Origin: Cognatundibacterium aquatile
GTDB taxonomy: Bacteria > Pseudomonadota > Gammaproteobacteria > Burkholderiales > Burkholderiaceae_D
Reading direction: 5' to 3'
DNA: 64,000 bases
Assembly (NCBI RefSeq): GCF_014699135.1
Contig: NZ_JACOFT010000002.1
Span: 859,692 to 923,691, forward strand
Within the stretch, counting starts at the first letter, position 1. The number at the start of each line of letters is the position of its first letter. Made by a program: the position numbers and the translations under genes. The notes beneath the pieces were generated by a model that was not told where the DNA came from, did no database searches, and was given only the letters and a program-made list of their open reading frames with translations. Shown here in pieces: positions 35,021 to 45,166 of this stretch.

Positions 35021-37538
35021 AGATCACATTAATCGTCTGCAAGCAGATCCTGACGGCCTCGACTTCGATGGTCTCAGGATGCAGGGTCTCGAGCTTTTGC
35101 AAAGTTTGTCCAAAGAAAAATGGACAGATTACAATTTGCACGACCCTGGCGTCACTCTGCTGGAATTACTTTGTTATGGCCTGACCGATCTGGTCTACCG
35201 CACCGATTTTGACGTCAGCGACTTTTTATGCGGACAGGACGGCGGTATCGATTACAAAACCTTAGCGCTCTATGCACCGCAAGAGATTTTCGTCAATCAA
35301 GCGCTGACTGATCTTGATTTTTGTAAATTAATTTACGACAGCTTGCCAGAAGTAGAGGACGTGTGGATATTGTCAGCAAATGATGATCACCCGATACCGG
35401 GTATGTTTTCCGTCTTCATCAAACCCCACGAATCCTTATTCCTTCCAAGTAAAAAAGATACTCGTCAGGTGCAGCAAACCTTACGCAATGATGTCATCCG
35501 CTTGTTATCAGAACATCGCAACCTCTGCCGCGACATTGATGAGATCCACGTCGTCACTCCGCAAGCCTATACATTAGCTGGTGAAATCGAAATTGATGAT
35601 AGCCGTCCGCGTGCTGAAATTTACGCCGATATTTACTTCCGCTGCGCAAAACTGATAACCGCAGGCAGCCAGATTTTACGTTTTGAAGACGCCATACATC
35701 AGGGGCTGCGATGGGAGGAAATTCTGTGCGGGCCTTTGACAACCCATGGATATATCAACGAAAGAGATTTTTCCCAGGAAAATTATGACATTGATGTCAT
35801 GAAGCTGATTACTTTAGTGCGTCATATTCCAGGCGTAAAAAATGTCAAATCGCTGTTTCTGGTCGATGAAAACGGGACTAACCTGGAACTGGTGCATATC
35901 GGCCACAAAGATATCAACTGTCCGGCATTGCACTTCGTTGAACAAAGCGAAAAAATACATGCCCTGCGTCTGGTGCATGGAAGAACCACGTCGCTGGACG
36001 CGAGTCATGATGATGAAAAAACCGTTCAGAAAAGCACTCTGCAAAACAAATATGAAACCCGGGAGTTCGGCGAACAAATCGCTTTGTATTTAAAAAAATA
36101 TGAATTTGAGCACAATGCATTTCGCCGCAACAAAGGAAAAATCGATCACATCATACAACTGCCTCAAGGGCAGCACCGCGACTTCGCACAATACAGTTCG
36201 CTTGGTGAAAATACTCCTGCAATCTATGGTATCAATCACTACGGCGTACCAAAGTCAGAGCCACCAGAGGTTCATGCCAGAGCACGACAATTAAAGGCCT
36301 ACCTTTATCCGTTCGAACAAATGATGGCGAATTACTTTGCCTCATTAGAAAACATACGTAGTCTTTATTCCATCGATAAAATGCTGGATCGCAGTTATTT
36401 TTCGCAGTTTCTTACGAATGCAGAAATTCCTGACATCAAGCATTTATATACATTAAAAGCAAACGAGTCAGAAGTCGCAAAAATTATTGCTGGACAAGAT
36501 AACATCTATGACAGACGCAGCCGTGTACTGGACTCATTGCTCGCCATCTACGGCGAAGAATTTCCCACGGAAGACCTGCGACGCTATAACTACTATCAAA
36601 ACGAAAAGCTGGAACAGGATCTGATTAACAACAAAATACATTTTTTAAAACACCTGTGTGAACTCAGCAGCCGACGCGGTAGTGCGATCAATGTTCAGAA
36701 AGAATGGAGTGTTGAAAGCCTTACTCCTTTACAGAAACGTCTGCAAATTCTGACCGGTTCAGTTAATGACAAAAAAGTAAATTCATTAACGGAAGCACTC
36801 CGGGGAAAAATTAAATTCATCAGCAATAGCCGTTATAAAGACGGACGTCTAAAGCAAGTCAACGCCCCCAACACAATTGCCTACGAAAATACCAAAGCGC
36901 TTGCTAAACCTGCTGACTACGTGTCTGATCCGGCATTTGCCCTTCCTGGCATGGAAGTATGCGAATACTTGCTGCGTGCCGGAGTCGATTGGGCTAGCTT
37001 CCGATCCCTGTCCGCTGGACGTACGCATGCATGGTTATGCCTGACTGTGCAGACGGAAGAAATCTGGCCTCTTCTTCTTTTGCCGACCGAAAAAATCAGT
37101 CTGTATGCGCAACACATGCAACATGCCTTAATCCAGCTAAGTATGGATTGTGAAGGATTTCATGTTGTCGAGCACATCTTACTGCGCCCGCGCGGTGAGA
37201 ACACTCATCGTAAGATTTCACATGATTTTTATGCCCATCGCGTCAGCATTATCCTGCCGGGATTTACCGCAAGATATGCTGATCAAAAATGTCGCAACTG
37301 GATAGAAAATCTGATTGCGCAACATCTTCCCGCACACATCATGCCGGAATTTTTCTGGTTAGAATTTGCCTTTCTGGCGCAATTTGAACTGCGTTATAAA
37401 AATTGGATGAGCGCACTAAAAACTTTTGCGCTGGCGGGCTATAAAGCTGACGCTCAAGAGCTGGATAATAAAGCGGGCGATCTGATTGAGTTTTTGAAAA
37501 AAAATCGTCATCAGCAACCCAGACATTTCTGGATATAA
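35010..37538 (+). CDS. Afp12-like baseplate wedge protein
   Basis: A large baseplate component. The preferred start is GTG at 35010, nine bases after AGGAGG, giving 842 residues; the frame is open further upstream to 34929 inside the small gene but without a ribosome site. The segment LSKEKWTDYNLHDPG-VTLLELLCYGLTDLVYRTDF is characteristic of Afp12/Pvc12-type proteins. The C-terminal half has CDGFHVVEHILLRPRG-like text (DCEGFHVVEHILLRP). It starts inside the previous gene and ends six bases before the tape-measure-like gene. Confidence 0.82.
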   Translation: MISKDHINRLQADPDGLDFDGLRMQGLELLQSLSKEKWTDYNLHDPGVTLLELLCYGLTDLVYRTDFDVSDFLCGQDGGIDYKTLALYAPQEIFVNQALTDLDFCKLIYDSLPEVEDVWILSANDDHPIPGMFSVFIKPHESLFLPSKKDTRQVQQTLRNDVIRLLSEHRNLCRDIDEIHVVTPQAYTLAGEIEIDDSRPRAEIYADIYFRCAKLITAGSQILRFEDAIHQGLRWEEILCGPLTTHGYINERDFSQENYDIDVMKLITLVRHIPGVKNVKSLFLVDENGTNLELVHIGHKDINCPALHFVEQSEKIHALRLVHGRTTSLDASHDDEKTVQKSTLQNKYETREFGEQIALYLKKYEFEHNAFRRNKGKIDHIIQLPQGQHRDFAQYSSLGENTPAIYGINHYGVPKSEPPEVHARARQLKAYLYPFEQMMANYFASLENIRSLYSIDKMLDRSYFSQFLTNAEIPDIKHLYTLKANESEVAKIIAGQDNIYDRRSRVLDSLLAIYGEEFPTEDLRRYNYYQNEKLEQDLINNKIHFLKHLCELSSRRGSAINVQKEWSVESLTPLQKRLQILTGSVNDKKVNSLTEALRGKIKFISNSRYKDGRLKQVNAPNTIAYENTKALAKPADYVSDPAFALPGMEVCEYLLRAGVDWASFRSLSAGRTHAWLCLTVQTEEIWPLLLLPTEKISLYAQHMQHALIQLSMDCEGFHVVEHILLRPRGENTHRKISHDFYAHRVSIILPGFTARYADQKCRNWIENLIAQHLPAHIMPEFFWLEFAFLAQFELRYKNWMSALKTFALAGYKADAQELDNKAGDLIEFLKKNRHQQPRHFWI

Positions 37539-37543
37539 GCAAA

Positions 37544-40500
37544 ATGCGAACATCCAATCTCATCCATGATTTAGTGTTTGATCTGTCATTTTCTGACATG
37601 CAAACGGATGGCGCTACCTCAGCTGATTGGATTAAATCGTCTCTGCTGCCGGTCATAGATCAGGTATTGGATAACATATGTATCGAATTGGGAATAGGAA
37701 AAAAGGAAGTTAAACGAATAGAAAAACTGGAAATCGACTTGGGAAGTATTCTGCAGGCTGAATCAGAATCCGAATTAGCACGCCGCCTGCACGCTCAATT
37801 GCGTAACGCCTTATATTTCCAAATAAGCGATTCTTCTCATGAAATTTCCCCACCGGAAGCCACCAGCGAAGCACATCAACATCTGCTGGACTTTCTGCAA
37901 ACAGGACAAATCAGTTGGAAGTATTTAAGCGACCGGACAAACGCACATAAAAAACTTTTGAAAGCCGTACTCGACGAAGGAACGCCCGATGAATTATTGC
38001 GCAATGTAGTGTCGAATCAGCGCCGCTTACTGCGCCTGATCCGTCAATTTGATACCGGCACGTTGTTCGCCATATTGCGTCAGGAGTTACGCGAGTGGCC
38101 GGAAGACAATCAGGATTTATTGTTTGACTGGCTGAGTCTGGAACTGATCACCCTTCATGGTAAGCGTCCGTTAATTGAACAATTCTGGTTGTCGGTACTA
38201 CCGCTTCTTGATTCTGCTGACAAGAATTTCGACTCAGTGATACAAGCGTGGTTGTCTACCCAGCAAAAAAATAAAAACCAGGTATTCAACATCTACCAAA
38301 ATTTTCTTGAAAAAAATTCATATTTGTCACGGCAATCACGTGTTGCGATGAATGAGGCTATACAAAAACTTCGCTCAGCCACGGCTACTTCTGTCTCATC
38401 AGAAAAATTACCGATAAACAGCATATCGGACAAGCTTGTACGTTCATATCGCTTCAAGATAATGGCGTCGAGAAGATCGCTTGCCAATGCAGAATATTTA
38501 TCCTCAGAAGAAAAATCCAGGACTGGAAAAATCTCGTCCCCGTCAACATCAAATACAAGCATTACGGAAAATGCAGACGACAGGAATATAAGCCGGCAAT
38601 CGACGACCGCACTATCCTATTCCGACAAAGGAAATCCAACCTCTGCCGCCTCGTTGAATCAACTATACAATAGCAGCGTCGAATCCATAAGGGCACAACA
38701 CAGTGATTGCTGGCAGCAGTGGTTAAGCGAATTTCCGGTAACAAGTTGCCTTGAACTGATCGCTGTCCTGCAAAAAAATTGTAGTGAGTACATCTACGGA
38801 CAATTAAAGAATAATCTGCACACTCTCAGTAAAGAGTGTCTGGATCAGCTTGTTACGTATGCGCTATCTGCGCGGGTCAATAGCCTTGAAGTCGCAGACC
38901 TGGAGCGTATGTTGGCAGGGAACAGGATATTGGCTACGCCATCTCCCAAACAGGTACACGGGTCAGAGCCACGAAAAAGTGTTGGCATAGAAAAAAATGA
39001 AGCTACACCTGAAGTTACAAAAAAAATTCCCCAAAGCCAGATATTAAGTGCATTAAAAAATGCCGACATCCCGCGTTTATCAGGTCTATGGAATCTGTTG
39101 ATCAGCAAGCATCCGACACTGATTCTCAAGTTATTACCGGATTACAAAATACAATGGCTGGACCATTTTCCGCTGCACTTCCTGAGCGACATCGGCAGAA
39201 TTGTACAAACAGAAGCCAGTCGCGTATGGCAACCCAAAATCCAGTTGGGTTATCACGGTCAGATTGATGCAGCGACCCGCGCCGGCTTTGACATTTTATT
39301 TACTGCAAAGACTCAGACTTTATCAGTACAAAGTTTTATCGCTAAAATAAAATCACTGATTCAGGAGCAACCGTCGTTGGCTGTCATCTTGCAGTCGATC
39401 GTCGAAAATGCGACTGCACCATTCCCCTTGACGCATCATGCACCAGTCACTACCGCTACTAAGCTTGCTACTACAGTTGTTGATAACGAGACGGATAACT
39501 ACACAACAATATCTACGTTGCAATCAGCACTTTGCAGCAACGATGTAAGCACGCTTTCCAATGCAATTGAATACGCGTTGGCAAACGATATGCCTCTGCT
39601 GATTCGCATCCGGCGTCAGCATTGGCGCAGGTGGTGGAAAAACCTGCCGAAACATCTGCTTCACCTGCTCATTCTTCAATTGCATGCGTCGATACGCCCT
39701 GAACTTCAGGCAATATTGCAGGCAAAAAATGGCGTTTCTTTCTCTACCATAGAGAGACTTATTCCCTTGCTGTTAGCCAGCCCGGAAAATTCTTTCAGCA
39801 GAGAACAACTCAACGCGATTATTGATTTGGATGAAAAACCGCTTGAGAGCAGCGACGCTGACAACGCCACGCTGGTGACCAACACTCCCATCAGAAATAG
39901 CGGAAACACTAACGCTGTTCCTGATGAGTTGAATGAATTAACTATTACTTTTCAGCGCGCAGACATACGTCGGATAACCGCAATCTGGCCAGTACTGATT
40001 GCGAGTCACACCAGACAATTACAAAGTACGTGGTTCTCACTCACCAATGCTCAGAGAAATACATTAATTGTCCAGTTGCCGATCGAAAAACAGCTTGTCT
40101 TGATACAGATTTTGCATCCGAACTTTGCGCACTATGTAAAAGAAATGAGTGTTTACGCCACTGCACTGGCAAACATTATCTCGGATAACAGAGCAACAAT
40201 TTCGTTAGCAGCAGAAAAAATTTCCGCCAACGTCATCTTGAACAAGGTATGCACATTTTGTTTGCAGGCAGAGCCATCGTCGGAAAAAATGACGATTAAA
40301 AATATTTTTATGGTGGCTTTCGCAGACAAATCGAACATTGACGAAAATAGCTTGCGGCGCATCTGTAACGACGCCCGCTTAGCTGATACAAAGTATCTGC
40401 GTCATATTTTTCCTTCTGAAAACGTATCTTTGAAAAACGAGAGCACGCCCTTGGCAGATAGTTTCAGGGCGTGGCACCAAGACAGGATACAACTGCAGAA

Positions 40501-43500
40501 TTTAGGTCTCAACAGAAATGAATTGCTTCGCTATTTACATTGGCTGATGTGGCATCAAAACGCTAACGAAGGAAAAGATTTCAGTCTGATGTTAGCCAGT
40601 ATCAAAGAAGCAGAAAAGCATTCCAGCGCACCAGAGCTTTTCCTGCAATACGTACTTGAAGCGATCAGAAATGGCGAAAACGTTGACATAGAGTCGTTAC
40701 AAAAAAAAGCAGAAAATCAGCTAACGACCTCGCGCGAGCAAGCTCAAGCTTTCGGATCAACGACTGATGATCCTGCTGAAAACCGTCCCAAAAATCTAAA
40801 CGAAGCATACTTCGCCTCTGCTAACCACGAGACAAGTGCAACCCAACCCACACTCATGGAAAATATTGAGTTACTTAATCAAGTTGATCAGGCTTTATTA
40901 TCAGAGACAGGCTGGAGTGACGTCGTTGCACTGCTGAAGCGGCAGCCGGAAGTATTGACGATATTGCGCAGTGCCCAATTACATCGGCTCATTTCAACAT
41001 GGGTGAATCAGGCTGCGAGTAAGGGCATTTCATCTGTATTTTTAGATGAAATGGAAAATCTGGCGTTGACGACAAAATCCATTCGTCTTTTTTATATCAA
41101 CATCATCCGGCAACTCCTGAATGAAAAAAATGGCAATCTGCCGAACCTGGAAACACTGCGTGGAAAACTAACTGAAATAAGCACATATGCCATTGACGAT
41201 CTGCGTCAGCCACAGTTGAGCGGTCTTACTGGAGCAGAGTATATCCCCACGACTAAACCGGATGCCACAACGAAAGATAAAGCGTCATTCAACTCACAAT
41301 TGCTGCAGTTATTATCAGCGATCTCGTCGATAAATAGCCCCCAAGCATCTGTTATCAATAGTATCGGTATCACCGGAGAAAATTGGCACGCGAAGCAGGT
41401 ATCTGATACGACGAATTACTCAACAGAGCTTTTACCAACTCTGAATAAACTGGTGTTTCGTCAGTGGGTTTATCAATGGCTGAACTTAACCGCATCCTCA
41501 GTTCTTGACGAAAACCCGTCAGATGATTTGCAACTCGAAATTAATTTTTCAAATACATCCACAGAAATTTTTACGAACTTACTGCAAGCAATCAACAACA
41601 CGGCGCCAGCATCTATCGTAAAAACGTTTCAGGAAATTGCCGATGCCAGCTTCCATCTGGATAAACAATTCTGGTCACTCATAAACAAGCGTGGCCGGAA
41701 TAATTCGGCAGATGAGATAGCTTATCAGCAATGTGTCGAGCTCATTCATCAGGTCCCCTGGAACAGAATCACGCCTGACGAGTTTTCGTCAACGCGGGAC
41801 AATACCCCCGATAACGTCACAGCGAGCCATCAGTCGCCTCTGCCGATGAGCACGCAAACAACACTGACCGGGCAGCTTGCCCATGCTTTGTTGCATAGTC
41901 AGTTAAACAAGCTGAGCCATATCTGGCCTGAACTGATTCAATATCATGGTGATCTGTTAGCGCAAGCGCAGTGGCGTTATTTACGTCGTATCGATCTGCG
42001 CAACAAACTGATCGCAGATCACGATCCGGCGATACTGAAGGACTTGATCGCTGCGCTGTCTGAGACGGCAGCCCATCTTCTCGAAGAATTATGGCGTCAA
42101 TGGGAAATTTATCGACCAGTGTTACGAAACGACATGTCATTAATGACGTGCCAACAAAAGAGTCTGGCGTCCGTGTTTAATGCTCTTCTTGAGCAAAAGA
42201 CAGATTCAGAAGATGTCTCTGCTGTCGCCGCCACAATTCTGACGACACTGACGGAAAAGCCTTTGTCTCATCCCCTTACGCAAGAAATCGCCATTTACTG
42301 GAAAGCGGCGAGCCAACACGGACAGGCACCGCATTGGCTTACTGCCCTTCAGGTTCTATTTCCTGAGACAGACTGGCACAAGCAAGAGTGGCAACAACAG
42401 TTACGTCGCCGTTTAAAGCAAAGCGATCCGACAGCTACCAGAGAATTCTGGAAAAGCCTTGCCCGACATCTGGAAAGGAATACTGTTCAGCTTGCGCCAG
42501 CCAATGTATTGCATGAAGAAACCAGCAGAAAAGCCAATACTGCCAGGGCTCATGTCACAGACAACGCTACAGGCGCCCTGATCAATACCCAGCAAACGGC
42601 ATCTGTTCAGACAACAGCAAACTCTGACTATATCTACCAGGCGATGGTGATGGCTGCGTTGAAATTGACGAAGCCATCTTTGCTATCGTCTGATGGCGAT
42701 GTAAGTAAGACCGCGAATGGTACGCAGGCGAAACAAGCAACACTGGAAAACTGGATTTCGCAATGTGTATTGCTGCTGCAAAAGCATGCACCTCTATCGA
42801 TGCGTGATGAGCAATTTCTGAACTTTATCTTAGATAAAATCTTTGAGATGCCATCTTCCGCCCGTGAAGAAATATCACTTGCCTTGCATTCAAAAGTCGC
42901 GATCGCCCGGCTGGTTGAAGCAGCTTCCTGCGCAACCCTGCAAAGACTATGTCATTGTCTTACGCCAGAACTGGATATGCGATTACCTGAGTTAGTGACA
43001 CAGATAGAAAATGCGCTGGGAATCAGCCTGAAGCTAACTCAAGCCATTTTTTTAAAGCAGACGTGGTTAGCAATTTATCGAGCTCAGTTTGCCAAGTCAC
43101 GCCCGTTGACAATACAGGAATTTGTCACTCGCTTCCTGCGCGAGCTGTGCCGTGTATATCCGTTGCCAGACATTGATATCTGCCTGCAGTTACTCAAGGA
43201 ATATCGCGAACATACTGAAATTGAAAAAGTAGTGCAGCCCCACCCTCAAAGCACCGAAACATCGGCACAGATTCCGGCGGAACAGGCTATGTTCAATAGA
43301 GATTCATATGTCATGAATGCTGGCTTGGTTATCGTCGCACCATACATTCAACGGCTGTTTGCTATCTTAGAACTGACAAAAAATTCAGCCTTTATCGACG
43401 ACGCTGCCGCGCAACGAGCAATACATCTTTTACAGTACATCGTCACAGGCGAAGAACAAACACCAGAATATCAACTGAGCCTGAACAAACTATTATGCGG

Positions 43501-43798
43501 CGTACACGGAGGCGTCCCCATCGTTGCAGGAATACAGATGACGGATCATGAAAAGGAAGTAATCCAGCAAATGCTGGTGGGCGTGATTACACACTGGAGC
43601 GCGATCGGAAAAACGTCGATCCAGGGCCTGCGTGAAACGTTTCTGCAAAGAGAAGGACATTTATTCAAGCAAGAAGAAAGCTGGCAATTACGTATTCCAT
43701 CCGCAACGTTCGACATGCTGTTAGATCGTCTTCCCTGGAGCTTTTCCATGATTAAGTTCCCATGGATGCCAGAACCCTTGCACGTTACCTGGCGTTAA
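37544..43798 (+). CDS. Contractile injection system tape-measure-family protein, giant
   Basis: A 2084-residue protein that by its two ends belongs to the CIS tape-measure family: N-terminal RTSNLIHDLVFDLSFSDM, IEKLEIDLGSI; C-terminal YVMNAGLVIVAPYIQRLF, LLQYIVTGEEQTPEYQLSLNKLLCG and REGHLFKQEESWQLRI. The middle is long, mostly helical and low in conservation. At least four diverged repeats of the form AL-x3-D-x2-L-x2-W-x2-LI-x2-H start near residues 499, 659, 800 and 1445. No transmembrane segment. In Afp the corresponding protein sets tube length; whether this one is a ruler is not shown. Confidence 0.8.
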   Translation: MRTSNLIHDLVFDLSFSDMQTDGATSADWIKSSLLPVIDQVLDNICIELGIGKKEVKRIEKLEIDLGSILQAESESELARRLHAQLRNALYFQISDSSHEISPPEATSEAHQHLLDFLQTGQISWKYLSDRTNAHKKLLKAVLDEGTPDELLRNVVSNQRRLLRLIRQFDTGTLFAILRQELREWPEDNQDLLFDWLSLELITLHGKRPLIEQFWLSVLPLLDSADKNFDSVIQAWLSTQQKNKNQVFNIYQNFLEKNSYLSRQSRVAMNEAIQKLRSATATSVSSEKLPINSISDKLVRSYRFKIMASRRSLANAEYLSSEEKSRTGKISSPSTSNTSITENADDRNISRQSTTALSYSDKGNPTSAASLNQLYNSSVESIRAQHSDCWQQWLSEFPVTSCLELIAVLQKNCSEYIYGQLKNNLHTLSKECLDQLVTYALSARVNSLEVADLERMLAGNRILATPSPKQVHGSEPRKSVGIEKNEATPEVTKKIPQSQILSALKNADIPRLSGLWNLLISKHPTLILKLLPDYKIQWLDHFPLHFLSDIGRIVQTEASRVWQPKIQLGYHGQIDAATRAGFDILFTAKTQTLSVQSFIAKIKSLIQEQPSLAVILQSIVENATAPFPLTHHAPVTTATKLATTVVDNETDNYTTISTLQSALCSNDVSTLSNAIEYALANDMPLLIRIRRQHWRRWWKNLPKHLLHLLILQLHASIRPELQAILQAKNGVSFSTIERLIPLLLASPENSFSREQLNAIIDLDEKPLESSDADNATLVTNTPIRNSGNTNAVPDELNELTITFQRADIRRITAIWPVLIASHTRQLQSTWFSLTNAQRNTLIVQLPIEKQLVLIQILHPNFAHYVKEMSVYATALANIISDNRATISLAAEKISANVILNKVCTFCLQAEPSSEKMTIKNIFMVAFADKSNIDENSLRRICNDARLADTKYLRHIFPSENVSLKNESTPLADSFRAWHQDRIQLQNLGLNRNELLRYLHWLMWHQNANEGKDFSLMLASIKEAEKHSSAPELFLQYVLEAIRNGENVDIESLQKKAENQLTTSREQAQAFGSTTDDPAENRPKNLNEAYFASANHETSATQPTLMENIELLNQVDQALLSETGWSDVVALLKRQPEVLTILRSAQLHRLISTWVNQAASKGISSVFLDEMENLALTTKSIRLFYINIIRQLLNEKNGNLPNLETLRGKLTEISTYAIDDLRQPQLSGLTGAEYIPTTKPDATTKDKASFNSQLLQLLSAISSINSPQASVINSIGITGENWHAKQVSDTTNYSTELLPTLNKLVFRQWVYQWLNLTASSVLDENPSDDLQLEINFSNTSTEIFTNLLQAINNTAPASIVKTFQEIADASFHLDKQFWSLINKRGRNNSADEIAYQQCVELIHQVPWNRITPDEFSSTRDNTPDNVTASHQSPLPMSTQTTLTGQLAHALLHSQLNKLSHIWPELIQYHGDLLAQAQWRYLRRIDLRNKLIADHDPAILKDLIAALSETAAHLLEELWRQWEIYRPVLRNDMSLMTCQQKSLASVFNALLEQKTDSEDVSAVAATILTTLTEKPLSHPLTQEIAIYWKAASQHGQAPHWLTALQVLFPETDWHKQEWQQQLRRRLKQSDPTATREFWKSLARHLERNTVQLAPANVLHEETSRKANTARAHVTDNATGALINTQQTASVQTTANSDYIYQAMVMAALKLTKPSLLSSDGDVSKTANGTQAKQATLENWISQCVLLLQKHAPLSMRDEQFLNFILDKIFEMPSSAREEISLALHSKVAIARLVEAASCATLQRLCHCLTPELDMRLPELVTQIENALGISLKLTQAIFLKQTWLAIYRAQFAKSRPLTIQEFVTRFLRELCRVYPLPDIDICLQLLKEYREHTEIEKVVQPHPQSTETSAQIPAEQAMFNRDSYVMNAGLVIVAPYIQRLFAILELTKNSAFIDDAAAQRAIHLLQYIVTGEEQTPEYQLSLNKLLCGVHGGVPIVAGIQMTDHEKEVIQQMLVGVITHWSAIGKTSIQGLRETFLQREGHLFKQEESWQLRIPSATFDMLLDRLPWSFSMIKFPWMPEPLHVTWR

Positions 43799-43807
43799 TC
43801 ACTGATC

Positions 43808-45166
43808 ATGGCTCTTATGATGATGACAAATACTATTGCCGATTGTCTGGAACAAGAAATTACCTGGTTCAGCCGTGTCTGTGAGACCCGCATGAACGCG
43901 TATTTCCAGCAGAGCGAAAAAAAGATCAATCTGGAAGCAAGCTGTCCTGCGCCAGATATCTCGCAGTCCCCCAGCCCCTATGCGAGTCTGGTACGTGAAC
44001 ACAACATGAGTTTTTATGAGCGTGTCGTACTGATGCTCGCATTCATTCCTCATTTACGACCACAGGTGCTCGATATTTTTTCTATGCAGAATGCCGTATT
44101 GGGACGCCCTTATAGCGAAATTGGCGGCTGGCATGGAAAGAGTCACATTGGTTTTTTACCTACCTGCGAAACTGCTTCGTTTATTCTGGCAGGAACTGAC
44201 CTTGCAAAACGTTTTGCTGTTGCCCGCCTGTTCAGAGATGAGCATTTTTTTCACAAGCATGGAATACTCAAACTGGAACAGAAAGACAGTGGTGAACCCT
44301 TCTTTAACTCCGCCCTGTCGCTCAGCAATGAATACCTGCAACGTCTGGCAGATGGAGAAATTCACAAGCCTGATTTCAGCGCCAGCTTTCCAGCCAAGCT
44401 GATGCAATCGCAACTGACCTGGTCTGATCTGGTCTTAAATGCCGATGTCATGGAAGAAGTGGAAAACATCGTCACCTGGCTGCAACAGCCAACCCAGATT
44501 CTACAGACATGGGGATTAGAAAAATCGCTGAAGCCTGGTTATCGCACATTATTTTACGGCCCGCCCGGAACCGGTAAAACACTCACTGCCAGCTTAATCG
44601 GCAAAGCCGTGAATGCCGATGTTTACCGGATTGACTTGTCGATGCTGGTATCAAAGTACATCGGTGAAACTGAAAAAAATCTGGCCAGCGTTTTTGATCA
44701 GGCGCAGAACAAACGCTGGATATTGTTTTTCGACGAAGCTGACTCTCTTTTTGGAAAGCGCACACAGACGAGCAATTCCAATGACCGGCATGCGAATCAG
44801 GAAATCTCTTATCTGCTGCAACGGGTCGAAGATTTCCCCGGGGTCATCATCCTCGCAACCAATCTGAAAGCCAACATTGACGCCGCATTCTCGCGTCGTT
44901 TTCAGAGTGAAGTCTATTTCGCCATGCCGGATGCAAAACAGCGGGAGCGGCTCTGGCAAGGTCTTTTCGGAACCACAGGAAAGCTGGCACCAGATGTGAA
45001 TTTCGGAGAGATTGCGGAGCGCTATGAACTTGCCGGTGGCGCGCTACTGAATGTGGCTCGTTATGCTGCGATCCGGGCAGTCAGAAATCATCGGGATGTA
45101 ATCATACAAGACGACCTGCTGGCGGGTATCAGCAGAGAATTGATGAAGGATGGGAAAACATTGTGA
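43808..45166 (+). CDS. AAA+ ATPase of the injection system (Afp15-like)
   Basis: A 452-residue protein with an N-terminal about 200-residue specific domain and a C-terminal AAA+ domain: Walker A GPPGTGKT from Gly251, Walker B ILFFDEADSLFG at about 305, sensor/arginine-finger region AAFSRRFQ. Afp15/Pvc15 ATPases remodel or load proteins during particle assembly and are needed for effector loading. It overlaps the next gene by four bases (GTGA), tying the membrane protein to the system. Confidence 0.92.
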   Translation: MALMMMTNTIADCLEQEITWFSRVCETRMNAYFQQSEKKINLEASCPAPDISQSPSPYASLVREHNMSFYERVVLMLAFIPHLRPQVLDIFSMQNAVLGRPYSEIGGWHGKSHIGFLPTCETASFILAGTDLAKRFAVARLFRDEHFFHKHGILKLEQKDSGEPFFNSALSLSNEYLQRLADGEIHKPDFSASFPAKLMQSQLTWSDLVLNADVMEEVENIVTWLQQPTQILQTWGLEKSLKPGYRTLFYGPPGTGKTLTASLIGKAVNADVYRIDLSMLVSKYIGETEKNLASVFDQAQNKRWILFFDEADSLFGKRTQTSNSNDRHANQEISYLLQRVEDFPGVIILATNLKANIDAAFSRRFQSEVYFAMPDAKQRERLWQGLFGTTGKLAPDVNFGEIAERYELAGGALLNVARYAAIRAVRNHRDVIIQDDLLAGISRELMKDGKTL

